A stretch of DNA of 64,000 nt from JABFSA01 sp963827515 (GTDB taxonomy: Bacteria > Acidobacteriota > Vicinamibacteria > Vicinamibacterales > UBA2999): assembly GCA_963827515.1 (NCBI GenBank), contig CAWHBF010000008.1, positions 1 to 64,000 of the forward strand, in the 5' to 3' direction. Within the stretch, counting starts at the first letter, position 1. Every line of letters begins with the position of its first letter. This document shows, one piece after another, positions 8,974-19,199 of the stretch. Made by a program: the position numbers and the translations under genes. The notes under the pieces are model-generated. The model saw nothing but the letters and a program-made list of their open reading frames with translations, made no database searches and was not told where the DNA came from.

Positions 8974-9685
8974 TAGGAATTTTCGAGCGGAAAGGTGCGA
9001 AGAAGTCGAGAGATTTCTCGGGAAAAGGAATCCGTCCGAATGGGCGCTCCGAGAGGCGCCCAGAGTATGAACTAAGCCACCAAGCGACAACCGTGTCCGG
9101 AGCGCCTCTATCACGCTGGCAACCGTGATGCGGCCAAAGCTAGCGGGGGAGAGCAATCTCCTCCTGCAACTTTTTAGCCCTGCTTGCGTTTCGCAAAGGG
9201 AGAGCAACTGCGGGTTGCTAGCATCTTTCCGAGCCAGCCATCGGCCGTTCGCTCTGATGCCTCGCTTCAACTTTAAGTTCCCGAACTTACAAAAGGGTCG
9301 TTGAGGGGTCTCCTTCTCTTCGTATTTGGGATCGAGCCCGAGAAGACTTTCTTCCACAATTCGAGATATGGTCCCTTGATCGTGGCCGCAATCGCTTTCA
9401 TCTCTTTCTTGGTCATTTTCCTTTTTTGCCGCGCCGTTTGAGAGCCTCGCTTCCCGCCTTCGCCTTAGCCGCGCGGCAGCAGGAGTTTTACCTTCGGATT
9501 TGCAATTTCAGAAGCTATTTTCAACGTAAGTGTCTGACGTATGTCAACTTGTCTGACCTATGTCAACTGTGTCTGGGTTTTTACAGAGGCCGCGATGTGC
9601 TATCGCGTGCCGCCAACCAAAAGGGTGGACAGCAAAGTTGTCGGCGTGGGCATGGAGGGAAGGATCGGGCCCTGCCGGCCGGCGA
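8974..9685. other. mostly noncoding; possible 47-codon frame
   Basis: On the minus strand, ATG 9416 to stop 9273 gives a 47-residue basic peptide beginning MTKKEMKAIAATIKGPYLEL. It has believable composition but no known family. The rest holds only long frames with random-looking translation. Between 9537 and 9575 there is a short tandem repeat of a TATGTCAACT-type unit (two copies). Confidence 0.3.
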
Positions 9686-9689
9686 GAAA

Positions 9690-10096
9690 TGGACTTTCGA
9701 GATCACGCTCGACGGATATCGCTGTACTGCTGCGGTTACATCCCAGGAACACACAAATTCGATGCCTTGCTCATGGGAGTTTACCAAGGCAAAGATCTCG
9801 TCTTTGTCGCGAAAGTGAAGAACGGCTTCGTCCCGCGAATTCAGGACGAGCTCTTCCCCTCCCTCAAGGCACTGCAAACTGCCCAGTGTCCCTTCAGGAA
9901 TCTGCCTGAGAAAAGGGCCTCGCGATGGGGTGAATCGTTAACCGCGGAGAAAATGGAGCAATGCCGCTGGATCAAACCAAAGTTGGTTTGCCAAGTAGCA
10001 TTCATGGAATGGACGGATGCCGGGCACCTAAGGCATTGCACCTTCGTCGGAATGCGCGATGACAAAGAGCCTGCGGAGGTTGTTCGCGAAACTTGA
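9690..10096 (+). pseudogene. ATP-dependent DNA ligase (LigD type) remnant with internal deletion
   Basis: A frame near 9695-9745 gives KWTFEITLDGYRCTAAV, the motif I region of ATP-dependent ligases, where E-K-x-DG is expected. Here threonine replaces the lysine that carries AMP. A second frame from about 9740 then gives FDALLMGVYQGKDLVFVAKV, NGFVPRIQDELFPSLKAL and KPKLVCQVAFMEWTDAG, ending in the short tail usual for the OB-fold C-domain. Motifs III, IIIa and IV, about 120 residues, are missing between them. Such ligases act in bacterial end joining. This copy cannot be active. Confidence 0.8.
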
Positions 10097-10529
10097 GCTC
10101 ACCGCATTGCCGGAGTGTTCGGATGAAGGATTAGCCATAAGCCATGAGAAGCGCCTTCACAAATCGAGCGGCCGCTTAGCCCTGATAGAAAAGTGCCAAA
10201 TTCGTCGCTGATGACATCAACGACGCTACGCACAGCGGCGAATTCAGCCCGGCTGGGCGCTATTGGCGGTTCGCGTTCGCGGGTGCCGGGTGCTGCTTTC
10301 AGGCTAACTCAAGAGAAACCTTGGCCATTATTTAACCGAGGTTAACTATTTGTTAAAAAGGGTCGCTTATAACTCCAGGCGAATTCCAGGTTTTCATTGC
10401 GTGACAGGAATTGCGCGGAGGACACGCAGGTTTTTCATCGAGGGGGCTCAATCATAACGATCAACCCGGCTGCCCGGCAAATGGCAAATGACCTCAGTTG
10501 CCAATGGCGTTGTACTGGTCGATTGCCAA
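10097..10529. other. intergenic region with one copy of a 26-bp repeat
   Basis: No coding frame is convincing. AT-richer bases around 10320-10370 (GGTTAACTATTTGTTAAAAA) could hold a promoter. The repeat at 10393 is listed separately. Confidence 0.35.
10393..10418 (+). repeat. 26-bp dispersed repeat, copy 1
   Basis: TTCATTGCGTGACAGGAATT followed by GCGCGG. The same sequence with one change occurs at 13515-13540, about 3.1 kb away and in the same direction. It flanks the two decayed secreted-protein genes. Confidence 0.6.
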
Positions 10530-12290
10530 TTAATTCACTATCACCGTGTATGGAAATTCAAACTCAAACGAACCACCAACGGCGTCGCCCGTGAATTTTG
10601 CCCGGATCGTAACCGTATGAGTGCCCTTCGTTAAGGGCGTCAGAAATACGGCGGCGGTTATGTAGTGATTGCCGTGCCATCCGCCAGCGGAGATACTGTT
10701 ACCCCAACGAGGTAACCGGAGTTCTTTTTGATTGAGGTAATCCTGCCATCGACTTCGATCTCGAGGCTTTGAGCACCGAGTTCTTTCTTGTTGAAGATGT
10801 ATTCTTCGATCGCCTTCGGATCATCCACGTTAGGAGAAAGTTCCCGGCGATCTCCGGCGAGTCAGTAACAAGGAAATCGGCACGTATAACATGGTGTCCG
10901 GCTGCACTAAAAATGTGTTGTGTGGCTTGTTGATGTTACTGTCGTAAAGGATCTGGAACGGCACGTTAGGCTCGTTAACTCGCTTCTACCGCTGCTGGGG
11001 TCACTGGGGTCACTGGTCTCATCGGGGTCACCGGGGCCCCGTGTGGCGAAAAAGGCCGTGGCCTTGGCGATGTCTGACAGCGAATAACCTTTCTGCCCCT
11101 CGGTCGGCGGCAGGACGTTGCCCCCCCGGCATGCGTGTTGTCGCCGTTGTCGCCGTGATCGTCGTTGTGCCGTGATCGTCGTGGTCGTCGTAAGCAAGTG
11201 TTCCCGGGTCTGTTTTGCCGAAGGTCAAATAAGTGGGCCCGACCAAGCCGCCTCCAGCCGGAACAAGCAAATTGAAGGTTTTTGTAGCCACATCGTACCG
11301 CCGGACCTGCCCTTGTGTGGTCAGATCGTTACCCGTGATCGGGAAAAACAGCTTCCCGTCGGGTCCAAAAAGGAGAGCTTGCGCGGGGGCTCGCGCTTCG
11401 CCAACCACATCCAAGTCGATCGTGTCTTTGAACACACCAGTGTGGCCATCATAAATACGGATCGAGTCTATATCCTTCTCGGGATCTGCGCGAAAGCTGG
11501 TGATGTATAGATTGCCATCAGGTCCAAAAACGAGGCCCTCTGGTCGATTAGGCTGCCCGTACCGCCTGGGTCGGCAATGAAGGCACCTATAAAATCGAGC
11601 GTCTCTGGGTCGAACACAAGCACTTGACCGCCCATTCTGGTGACAAGATCGGGAAAGTTGGCGACATAAAGCAGACCGTTTGGACCGATAACCAGGCCGC
11701 GCGGATGAAATTTATAAGCAAAAATCATCTGGGGGGGCTAAACTCACGAAGGAACTTTCCCGTCTTTTTGTCAAAAGCGAGCAACCATCCGACGGAGCGT
11801 CGGGATTAAAGTCGGCAACATATATAACACCCCGCCAACTAACCATCCACGCGGAGCGAATGGCGCGTCGGGATTGGTCGACGGAACTAACGCCGTCTCG
11901 AATACTCCGTCATTGAGTCTATAGATAAGGATTTCGCCAGCCTTCGGCAGATCCTGGTTCTGGTTAACAACGAACAACCTGTTGGATTCTGCAAAAAGAC
12001 CTCGTGGCCCATACAAGCCGCCGCTACCCGGTACGCCGAGCCCGACCGGGGCGAAAAAAGACGCCGGCGCTGTTTCCGCCGCCAACAGGCTGACCCGTGT
12101 TAGCATTAAACCGCTTTACGGCGCTATTATCAGCGCTTAAGGGGGGCTGAGCGCTGTCGCTTACGTACAGGATATCGGAGTCGGCGATTGCGAAAGGGAT
12201 GGATGCCTTCAGGAGAAGAAGCAGAACTGATGCTATCCAGAGTTTAGTTACGAGTGTGAGCGAACGTCTACGGTTTGTGTTAGCTAGCAT
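10530..12290 (-). pseudogene. secreted beta-propeller (NHL-like) protein, multiple frameshifts
   Basis: The start at 12290 begins with a charged stretch and a signal peptide (IASVLLLLLKASIPFAIA) followed by DSDILYVSDSAQPPLSADNS. Further frames give YGPRGLFAESNRLFVVNQNQ, FHPRGLVIGPNGLLYVANFP, LLFGPDGKLFFPITG and repeats of the type PxGLxxGPxGxLYVA, which are blades of an NHL-like propeller. Near 11110-11200 lies an Asp/His/Gly-rich linker. The last 60 codons (HTVTIRAKFTGDAVGGSFEF) form a small beta-sandwich tail ending in stop 10530. At least five frame changes are needed. The full protein would be exported and about 570 residues long; its ligand is unknown. Confidence 0.65.
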
Positions 12291-12439
12291 ATGGCTTTAC
12301 GATTTGTGGTGTCTAGTGCGTACTCGTTGCGAAATTGATTACCGAAACGTTTGCCTCTGTGGCAATTGGCGCGGAGAATTGCACTCCGCGCTACAACTGC
12401 TCGTTCGATAGGCTTGTCTCACCGTCAATGTTGTCGCTC

Positions 12440-12874
12440 CCTCCTCGAATCAGGCTGTATTGGTCGTCCGGGTCACGGCGGTGCCTTGTAGCACTAGCCA
12501 TCCCAACGACGGTTGGTTGACCGGGAGTCATTGGTTGCAGTCACCGCACTGTAGGTTGCAATCACCGTTACCGCCATGAATGGGACCGTAGCGCTCGTCG
12601 TCGATAAAAATGGGTTTGCAAGGATCTCCACGTCACCCGTCCAGCCCGAAAACTGCGTTCCCGCGCTGCCGCGTCGGCGCTTACGGTGACCAGCGTGCCA
12701 GCTGCATAACTGCCGCTTGCAGTCCCTTTAGTTACTCTCAGCGCAAATGTGCCCGGAATTTTTTGGACTAGGCCCCCCGTCCTCAGTAAAGCCTGACGAT
12801 CCCGCTCTCAGACCGGTAATTGTCGCCGCCGCAACCGCCATTGCGACGATGTGTAGCTTGCTGGTTCTATTCAT
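12440..12874 (-). pseudogene. secreted protein with InlB-B-type/bacterial repeat domain, frameshifted
   Basis: ATG 12874 opens MNRTSKLHIVAMAVAAATIT, a plausible signal peptide. After a frame change near 12775 the sequence reads SGSYAAGTLVTVSADAAA, and after another near 12660 GTQFSGWTGDVEILANPFLS, then TVPFMAVTVIATYSA. The GTxVTVxA..GxxFxGWxGD pattern is the divergent InlB B-repeat, a small immunoglobulin-like fold found in large surface proteins. Only one repeat remains. Confidence 0.6.
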
Positions 12875-13805
12875 GAGCTCGGCGTCATAATAAGTTATCG
12901 TGGATAATCGGGCGGTTGAGTTAACCAGCTTGAGGAAGCGCCTTCACGGAGCCATGATGGTCGAAGAAGACCAGAATGGTGAATTCAATAGTGACGAATG
13001 AGACCCCGACGGTGCTAATGGGCGCTCTGAAGTGATGGATGGGAGAACGACGGCTCACATTTCGGCGTCTATAGTCTCGACGCGGGTCAAAACTGCTGCG
13101 CTGAGACTTTACTCGCGGTTTTCCCTCTCCCTCCTCCTAGGGCTACCCCTGCCGCTCTTGGCGAGGCGGTTTCGCGGATTTTCGGTCAAGCTTCGGGCTG
13201 TGACGCCGATGCTCGGCAAGAATGCCAATGATGGCGAGATGCAGCGAATGTCCCATAGGACCATAGAATCAAAGCCTCCGTTGGAATGATCAATCTCCCA
13301 AGTCTCGATGTTTTCTACCTGGTTTTCAATCAGATCATCGATGCTTGGTGTTTGAAGTGCGAGAGTATTACACCGCCGAGGCCATCAAGGCGGTTAGCCA
13401 CGATTGGGGGGGTCGCGTTTGGCGGCGCTGAGCCAGTCGCGGCTTGACATTCGCCCACGCTCTACTGTATCTGCTCACTGTCCGCTGCTGTAACAGCGGC
13501 CCGCCAATTCTCAATTCATTGCGTGACAGGAATAGCGCGGCGAATCGGTGTAGGAGTGGGAACGAACGAAACCCCGGGGGAATATCAGAATATGATTCTC
13601 CGGTTACTGGACTTGCAGGAGGCAGTGATTTGACTGGGTCTATCGCGGGAGTGGACTAATTATTTCCGCTGTGCTCCAATCGAATTGGTAGCTTGAGGGT
13701 GTTTTGGCTGGGCCTGTCACAGGGGCGGGAGATGGACCAAGAAGCTGACTGGTCCCGGAGCGATGTCTTGGCACGGACGATTCTTATAGATCGCGATGAC
13801 AACCA
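12875..13805. other. no assignable gene; contains repeat copy 2
   Basis: Frames at 13032-13289 and 13444-13659 on the plus strand have no recognisable family and no start signal. The bases around 13630-13740 contain two similar GGGAGTGGAC / GGGAGATGGAC words. I see no RNA gene or terminator. Confidence 0.35.
13515..13540 (+). repeat. 26-bp dispersed repeat, copy 2
   Basis: TTCATTGCGTGACAGGAATA followed by GCGCGG; it matches 25 of 26 bases of the copy at 10393. Bases outside the 26 diverge quickly. Confidence 0.6.
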
Positions 13806-14123
13806 TTAACTGAAAGAAGAAGAACGAGCCGAACAAAGGTTGTCGATCTCTCTTTTATGGCGCTGTAGCCACTCGCGAATTTCGTTGTAACGCCAAAGAG
13901 CCACAGCCGGAAGGAAGTTAATTGCCAGAAGTGTGATAATGAGGCGAGAAATATCAACACGTGTCTCACGCGTGCTGCTTTGCAGAACGGACTGTTCAAA
14001 TGCGCCCTTGTTCCTCCACTGGGCGGCCTCACCTTGACGGGTGGGCAGCTTTTCGAGCATAGGAGGCATAAAGAGGACTAACGCCGTAAATCCTATAATC
14101 CACGCCCATAGGAACGCTCTCAT
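13806..14123 (-). CDS. small membrane protein, two helices
   Basis: A 105-residue frame with two membrane helices: AWIIGFTALVLFMPPML near residues 8-24 and LIITLLAINFLPAVALW near 61-77. Between them is a charged loop (LPTRQGEAAQWRNKGAFEQS) likely outside the cytoplasm. Its start codon overlaps the stop of the upstream lipoprotein gene (ATGA at 14120-14123), so the two are translationally coupled and probably act together at the envelope. I recognise no family. Confidence 0.65.
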   Translation of the reverse strand: MRAFLWAWIIGFTALVLFMPPMLEKLPTRQGEAAQWRNKGAFEQSVLQSSTRETRVDISRLIITLLAINFLPAVALWRYNEIREWLQRHKREIDNLCSARSSSFS

Positions 14124-14710
14124 GACCGAGCTCGCGATAGTCCAAGGACGGTTAACGTGGCGGATTGGAGCTTGAGCTTCTTTTCGATAGCTCCTTGCAG
14201 AACCTGACGTGCATCAAGACATGGATCAATCCGCCGGGGAAGCGTCTGAATATCCAACGTCACAATAGGTTTTTGAATGGCTGTCGAGTAGCTCGGCGTT
14301 GATGACACGGTGGTAAAAGTGTTGGCATTGTATGCGCCATAGGCGCTGGCATACACGGTTCGTCCAATTGGGTAGGCGGTGGCGCGACCGTAGCCAGTCC
14401 CATAAGTGTTGCTGGTCGCAAACGTCTGGCCAGGGATAAGGACATTGATCGTCCTAACGTCTGTATCCCCACCGAGAACGCGGAAATAGTCTCGCCCATT
14501 TTGGACTGTAAGCTCAGCCGCGCGGACTAGAGCGTAGTAATCAACCGCGCTCTTGTGAATAAAGCCATTCCCGTCGAAGACGATACGGAAAACATCATTC
14601 TGAATGCGCACGTCGGAGTATCCTCCCGCGATCTGATGAGGCCCATATGGCGTGGCACAACCAGCCAGCATGACGAAGGCGAAGAGTGTAAGAGCGGGTA
14701 GGGTTTTCAT
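14120..14710 (-). CDS. CC0125/CC1285-like lipoprotein
   Basis: An intact 196-residue frame. The lipobox LAGC at residues 15-18 follows a typical signal peptide, so Cys18 would be lipidated. Next comes TPYGPHQIAGGYSDVRIQND and FRIVFDGNGFIHKSAVDYYA, then LVRAAELTVQNGRDYFRVLG. This matches the CC0125/CC1285 lipoprotein pattern (Y.....GGYS..R......V.F.GN......DY.L.RAAE.....G..YF). The family is of unknown function and envelope-located. The C-terminal third is rich in Tyr, Thr and Ser. It is the first gene of a two-gene unit with the small membrane protein. Confidence 0.8.
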   Translation of the reverse strand: MKTLPALTLFAFVMLAGCATPYGPHQIAGGYSDVRIQNDVFRIVFDGNGFIHKSAVDYYALVRAAELTVQNGRDYFRVLGGDTDVRTINVLIPGQTFATSNTYGTGYGRATAYPIGRTVYASAYGAYNANTFTTVSSTPSYSTAIQKPIVTLDIQTLPRRIDPCLDARQVLQGAIEKKLKLQSATLTVLGLSRARS

Positions 14711-14871
14711 TGCTGGAGGCGGCGATGATCTGGGCTATTCGGTTACTACGCGTCGGCGGCGAATGTTTGCGAAAAATACCTCGAGAAATGAATAACTATC
14801 CAATTGCCAGGGCGTTGCATAGGTCGATCTTGGCTTGCCTTTTTGCTGCCGCTCGTCATCGAATAGGCCAA

Positions 14872-15222
14872 GTGAAGCACTTGCTCCTCCCTATCATTCT
14901 GTTGGCCGCGGCTTACTGCCAGGCAGCACCCATTTTGCCAGAGGAGGCAAAGAATCACGTCGGAGAGAACGTTAGCGTGCGCGGCCTTGTCGAGCAGGTG
15001 AGCGTCTCCAAGAAGGGCCACGCTTTTCTAAACTTCGGCGGACGCTATCCAAATCAGATCTTCACAGGGTTCGTGCCAGCTGAGCATGTCAGCGACGTCG
15101 GAGGAGAGAATTACTTGCATTCCTTGGCCGATAACCCGGTCACAATTACCGGCAAGATTGAGCTGTATAAGGGTAAGCCAGAGATCGTGATTTCGTCGCC
15201 GTCTCAGATCGTCAAAGAGTGA
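14872..15222 (+). CDS. exported OB-fold protein
   Basis: I place the start at GTG 14872 because it opens a good signal peptide (VKHLLLPIILLAAAYCQA). The frame stays open upstream to 14710, but those 54 codons look random. The mature part, about 98 residues, reads PEEAKNHVGENVSVRGLVEQ, KKGHAFLNFGGRYPNQIFTG and VTITGKIELYKGKPEIVISS. That is the OB-fold pattern (entry strand, GxV strand, LNFG.RYP..F loop, GKP.I last strand) seen in short exported nucleic-acid-binding-like proteins. Its stop overlaps the GTG of the next gene (15219-15222). Confidence 0.7.
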   Translation: MKHLLLPIILLAAAYCQAAPILPEEAKNHVGENVSVRGLVEQVSVSKKGHAFLNFGGRYPNQIFTGFVPAEHVSDVGGENYLHSLADNPVTITGKIELYKGKPEIVISSPSQIVKE

Positions 15223-15575
15223 ACACGCCATGGAGGGGAGATCCCCAGATACCGACCAGCGGAGCAAACCAACTCGTCGCCAAGGTCTCGCGCCTCTACG
15301 CCGAAGCCATCCCGGATGATCAGCTTGCGCTGCGAGTCTGGATGCGAGACATCATCTTGGGCCGGAAGGTGGGAAGCGCGAGCACGGCGCGGGCAGGGAG
15401 GGCCGAAAAGCGGATGGTAGAGGCGTGTGAACGTCGAATCCTTGAATTCCCGTTAGCCATGGACGCGCGCGAGGTTGCGAAGGAACTTAAACGCGAGGGT
15501 TGGTATGCTTGGGGGGCAGATTACGCAACTATTATTGCTCGGATCGAGCGCTTGCGAGCAAAAGCGGGGACCTGA
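15219..15575 (+). CDS. hypothetical protein, translationally coupled
   Basis: A 118-residue frame starting at GTG 15219, overlapping the upstream stop as GTGA. It looks soluble and helical (SRLYAEAIPDDQLALRVWMR, then MDAREVAKELKREGW). The last helical pair could be a small DNA- or protein-binding motif, but no family is recognised. The overlap with the OB-fold gene suggests joint expression. Confidence 0.5.
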   Translation: MNTPWRGDPQIPTSGANQLVAKVSRLYAEAIPDDQLALRVWMRDIILGRKVGSASTARAGRAEKRMVEACERRILEFPLAMDAREVAKELKREGWYAWGADYATIIARIERLRAKAGT

Positions 15576-15849
15576 GGAAGCAAATATGTCTACTCGATAC
15601 ACTGAGGCAGGGGTGGGACTTGCTTATATAACCCCACTGGGGGGAACTCGCTGGGCTACCCGGTGGGAGTGCCGGACTGTTACGGCCCTAGAGAATCCAA
15701 AGATGACATCCACTGGCTCTCCAGGCAGGTCCTCTAAGAGATTGCACCATCGCTCTCACGAACCTGGGCTTCCTCTGCGAAGGAGAACCTACTACTTGCT
15801 CTATCCCCTTTCCCTCTTTTTTGCCAACTTGTGTCCTCCGCCATCGCCC

Positions 15850-16320
15850 TTACCGGAGCCTGCAGATTGCGATTTTTTCGGCTCGGACATATATGCCGCT
15901 CAGAGTTTTGCGGTGACCCTCCCGGGCGAAGCCCAGACCCAGCCTGACCCCCGCCGCACGCCCCACCACGCCTCCGGATTGAGAGCTGCATACTTTATTC
16001 GCACCATAGAACATTTTTCCGTCTTCGGACTGAACGTATATTATGGCGTTTTCAATGTGGCCCCCGAGTTGGTTCCCGATCGCCGCCGAATACCCTGAAG
16101 CCTCGGAAGGACTCAACTTAAAAGTCGCTCCTGTGTCCAGTTTGCAGGACAAAGACCCATCTGGGCCGGCCTCAATCTGTGCGGTTGCGTTCCTGACGGT
16201 CACCTTTCCCTGAGTACGCCTGCAGTGAAGAGGTTCCAATTGCCAATGAGTGTCTGGGTTGCCATAATGTAGTTGTTTCGTTCGAAGTGGAGCGGTGCAT
16301 TTTAGACATGTCTTTCTCAC
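15850..16320 (-). CDS. hypothetical protein
   Basis: A 156-residue open frame. The middle reads GKVTVRNATAQIEAGPDGSL and ATFKLSPSEASGYSAAIGNQ, which has sensible composition for a small beta-rich protein. The first 30 residues with a CLKC pair may not belong to it. I know no family, no signal is evident and no start is supported by a Shine-Dalgarno sequence. Confidence 0.3.
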   Translation of the reverse strand: MRKTCLKCTAPLRTKQLHYGNPDTHWQLEPLHCRRTQGKVTVRNATAQIEAGPDGSLSCKLDTGATFKLSPSEASGYSAAIGNQLGGHIENAIIYVQSEDGKMFYGANKVCSSQSGGVVGRAAGVRLGLGFAREGHRKTLSGIYVRAEKIAICRLR

Positions 16321-18420
16321 CTTCCCTGGGCGAAGTTGTTTGTCTCAAGGCGATTCATATGCCTCCTCGCTTTTGTAGTCAAGCTTCCTTTTTGCTGTGC
16401 CGCTTCAGTCGGAATGTCCTAAACGGGACGATCTGTTAAGCTACTTTTCCTCGACAGAGGAAGAGCAGCATGGAGAGAAGACAGCGCAGACAACTCCCTC
16501 GAAAAAAGCGAATGCGCCGAAAGAGATCATGACCAACCTCCCGGCGCATTGCTTCGCCAAGGAGAAAGAAATCTGACTCCTTAGCTTCAACTGGAGAGCT
16601 TAGCTTTATCTTGCTTTCCGAGCAAGCCTTCTCATCCTTTGCCTTTCCACTGCCTGCCTCTTGGTTCTGAGCTTCTCCGGTGACTCTGCCTCTGCGTCTC
16701 CCTCTGGCTGGAAATCGGGATCGATCTTGCTGAGCCATTGAGGATCACTGATCCTTCCCGGCCAAGTCGCCAGATCTTGGAGCATCTGGTGAAGCTTGGT
16801 TTCGGATGATCCCGGCCACCTCCTGTTCGCCTTTGCCCAGATGCCTTGGCAACGTGTGCGCCAGTGCCAGAATCTGCTGCCTCAGACCGGTCAAAAGGAA
16901 GCTCATTTGCAATCCGAGCATTCGCTTTTCCAGCAATTCGCTTCTGCGTGCTGCCTGCTCCATCTCCTCTTTTTGGATGGAGAGTGTCAATTTTCTGTTT
17001 CTAGCATGAATCTAGGTGCGAGTCAGTTCCTGATTTTCATCCCGCTCTAAGCGTTGACCGGAAAGTGCCTTTTTTGCTCTGACACCACTGATTCCCTGTG
17101 TTGGATGCATGGCCATAGTGCCAAGTTTACTCCAGTGGCCTAAGCTTTGGCAGTCAGGAAGCCAAAAGGTCGAAAAATCAGTGCGATTCCGGGCCGTACC
17201 GCTGCGCACTAGGGCAAACATTTGCCGACAGGACCCAATAGGTGGCCCCTTAGCCAGCACCTGACATGTCCTCACCAAGGATCTCGCCTGACGTGATGTG
17301 AGTAAGGGTTCAAGTGCTCTGCCCAGCCTTAACATCTCAGACTGTTAGGTTCGTTTGCAGTGTAGTGTAGTTGTTCTGGATAGCTTGCTTGCATGGTTTA
17401 AGCTTGACAGGCTAATGGCCTCTGTGGCAGAGTGCTTAGACTTGCGAATGAAGACCTCCCCTACGTCTGCCAAACCTAAACCCAAGCCTCAGCCTCCTGA
17501 TCCCTTGGCCCAGATGAGGGATGATCCCCGCTTCCTGACTTTCCTTGCCGGTGTGGCTGGAGGTGCGCTCTGCCAGTTCGAAGTGTATCTGAACTGATCA
17601 GATAGATTATGATGGCGGCAAAGTGTTGGATGTCCTCCATAATCATGGTGATGGAGAGGATAAACGGTGGAGCAGCAAGCCAACCGCATCTGGACCATGG
17701 CTACGCTTCACTATAGCGGCTCATTGCGATCGAGGATGATGAAACGTCCCAAATTCACCAAGGAATGCTAAGCCCAGCCACACTTCCCGAGTACTTAAAC
17801 CTTGCCCAGCATGAGCAAGGTCACACTCTCAGTATTCCCTTTGACACCTACCGGTCCTTGGCTCGCTGTGCCTTGAACGTCACCCGAGACATCGATCACC
17901 TGATGGCAGTTTACCGGTCGCCAGAGAGAGAGGCTGTGCTCTCGATATTTTTTTGTGCGCATCTTTGCCTGACCGGTCCGGTGCAAGCCCAACGAGGCAG
18001 TCTACATCAGACAGCCTCAGGCGACTTTCAGCAGGCAGGCAAAACCAACAAGAGAGGTTCTTTGCCTCTCATCTTTTCGAGGAGACCAACCACTATGGTT
18101 TTCGACTAGCCAAAAATCAACCGGCAAAGTGTTAACGACTTTCCACGTCCTGCGCGGTGACAATATCATCGGCAGCGTCAACGTCCCCAACGAAGGAGGT
18201 GCCTCATTTTCTTCGCCATTGGGGGGGGCGCCATCCGCTGACTCTCCGCCACCACGCTAGCCGCAAGCTGCTTTGGTTGGCCCATGCGCGCGGCGCTCAT
18301 CTCTGCGTAGCCGGTGCGCTAGAATCCAATGAAACTGGACAAATTCCTACTTCTCCCATAGCCACGGCTGGCAAATTCCGGAATTGACATAAACACACTA
18401 ATCACACTTCAATCCCAACA
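16321..18420. other. 2.1 kb with only short unrecognised frames
   Basis: Several frames have believable composition but none can be placed. On the minus strand 16990-16745 gives a coiled-coil-like peptide (RRSELLEKRMLGLQMSFLLT). On the plus strand ATG 17448 to stop 17597 gives a 49-residue peptide with a Lys/Pro-rich start (KPKPKPQPPDPLAQM). A frame at 17765 includes ALNVTRDIDHLMAVYRSPER. A frame at 18123-18195 includes TTFHVLRGDNIIGSVNVPNE, which looks like a small strand-rich domain. Frame changes around 17990-18110 suggest broken genes. There is no sign of transposase, tRNA or CRISPR. Confidence 0.35.
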
Positions 18421-19104
18421 ATGCGAATTCGAAACAACGCTACCCAAATCCCTTATAGATATGTCAGACGTATCAAAAGAGAAAAAACTCACGTTGGCAC
18501 TCCTTGCCGCTTTCACAACCGGTTGATTGTGCCATCGGGTCTAGCGGAGACTTTCATCATAGCAGATGGTGACGTGGCGGCGCTGAAGGCGGCCATCGCC
18601 TCGGCGAACGCCAACGGCCAGGATGACACGATCGATCTGGCGCTCAATGGCACTTACATTTTAGCTTCGGTGGACAACTTCTTTAACGGCGCTAACGGCC
18701 TTCCGGTAATCGCGGACGACAGCGGAACCCAGTCGTTATCAACGGCCACGGTTCTATCATCGAGCGCTCTACCGACTTCACTCCAGGTTTCAGGATCCTG
18801 CAGATCGGTCCGGCGCCAATGTTGCGATCAATGACATGACAATCGCCCATGGCAAGGTGGATGACTTTCCCTCACGCGGCGGCGGCATCTTCAGCGACAA
18901 CGGCACATTGGGCATCAACAACTGCACCATTAGTCAGAACGAAGCCGCATTCGGGGGTGGCATCGATCCTTGGGTAATGCGAGGCTAACCGTCACAAACT
19001 CTACGTTTGAAGGAAACACAACAGGGGGGGCTCACCTCCCTAATGGCGCCGGCATTTACAGCAATGGCAGCTTTGGTGGCAACGCGACGCTGAGCGTCAC
19101 CAAC
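18421..19104 (+). pseudogene. right-handed beta-helix (choice-of-anchor type) protein, frameshifted and cut off
   Basis: After an unusual start the frame reads AETFIIADGDVAALKAAIAS, ANANGQDDTIDLALNGTYIL and NGLPVIADDSG. This is the entry region of secreted beta-helix proteins that list predicted polymorphic outer-membrane-like repeats. Further frames give VAINDMTIAHGKVDDF, RGGGIFSDNGTLGINNCTIS and NARLTVTNSTFEGNT, the usual N-x-T/S ladder turns. Frame changes lie near 18735, 18795 and 18970. At 19104 the sequence stops in mid-helix where the first adapter-like scar begins, so the real gene runs on elsewhere. Confidence 0.7.
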
Positions 19105-19130
19105 AGCAATACGATGAATGAGTAAATGTG
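19105..19130 (+). other. Nanopore adapter-like scar, junction A/B
   Basis: AGCAATACG followed by ATGAATGAGTAAATGTG. The Oxford Nanopore ligation adapter ends a strand with AGCAATACGTAACTGAACGA and AGTACATT; the first nine bases match exactly and the remainder matches with the errors expected in unpolished adapter signal. It interrupts a beta-helix gene, and a new gene with different base composition starts 70 bases later. Confidence 0.75.
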
Positions 19131-19199
19131 ACAACAACAGGGCCATTGTTTTTCATGTGGCCGCGAACCTGGCCCCATAGATTCCCGCGAGGATCTGAG

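Noticed and set aside
8974..9357. An N-terminal extension of the CxxC protein to 265 residues
   Set aside because: The extension has random composition and precedes the signal-like segment that marks the start at 8973.
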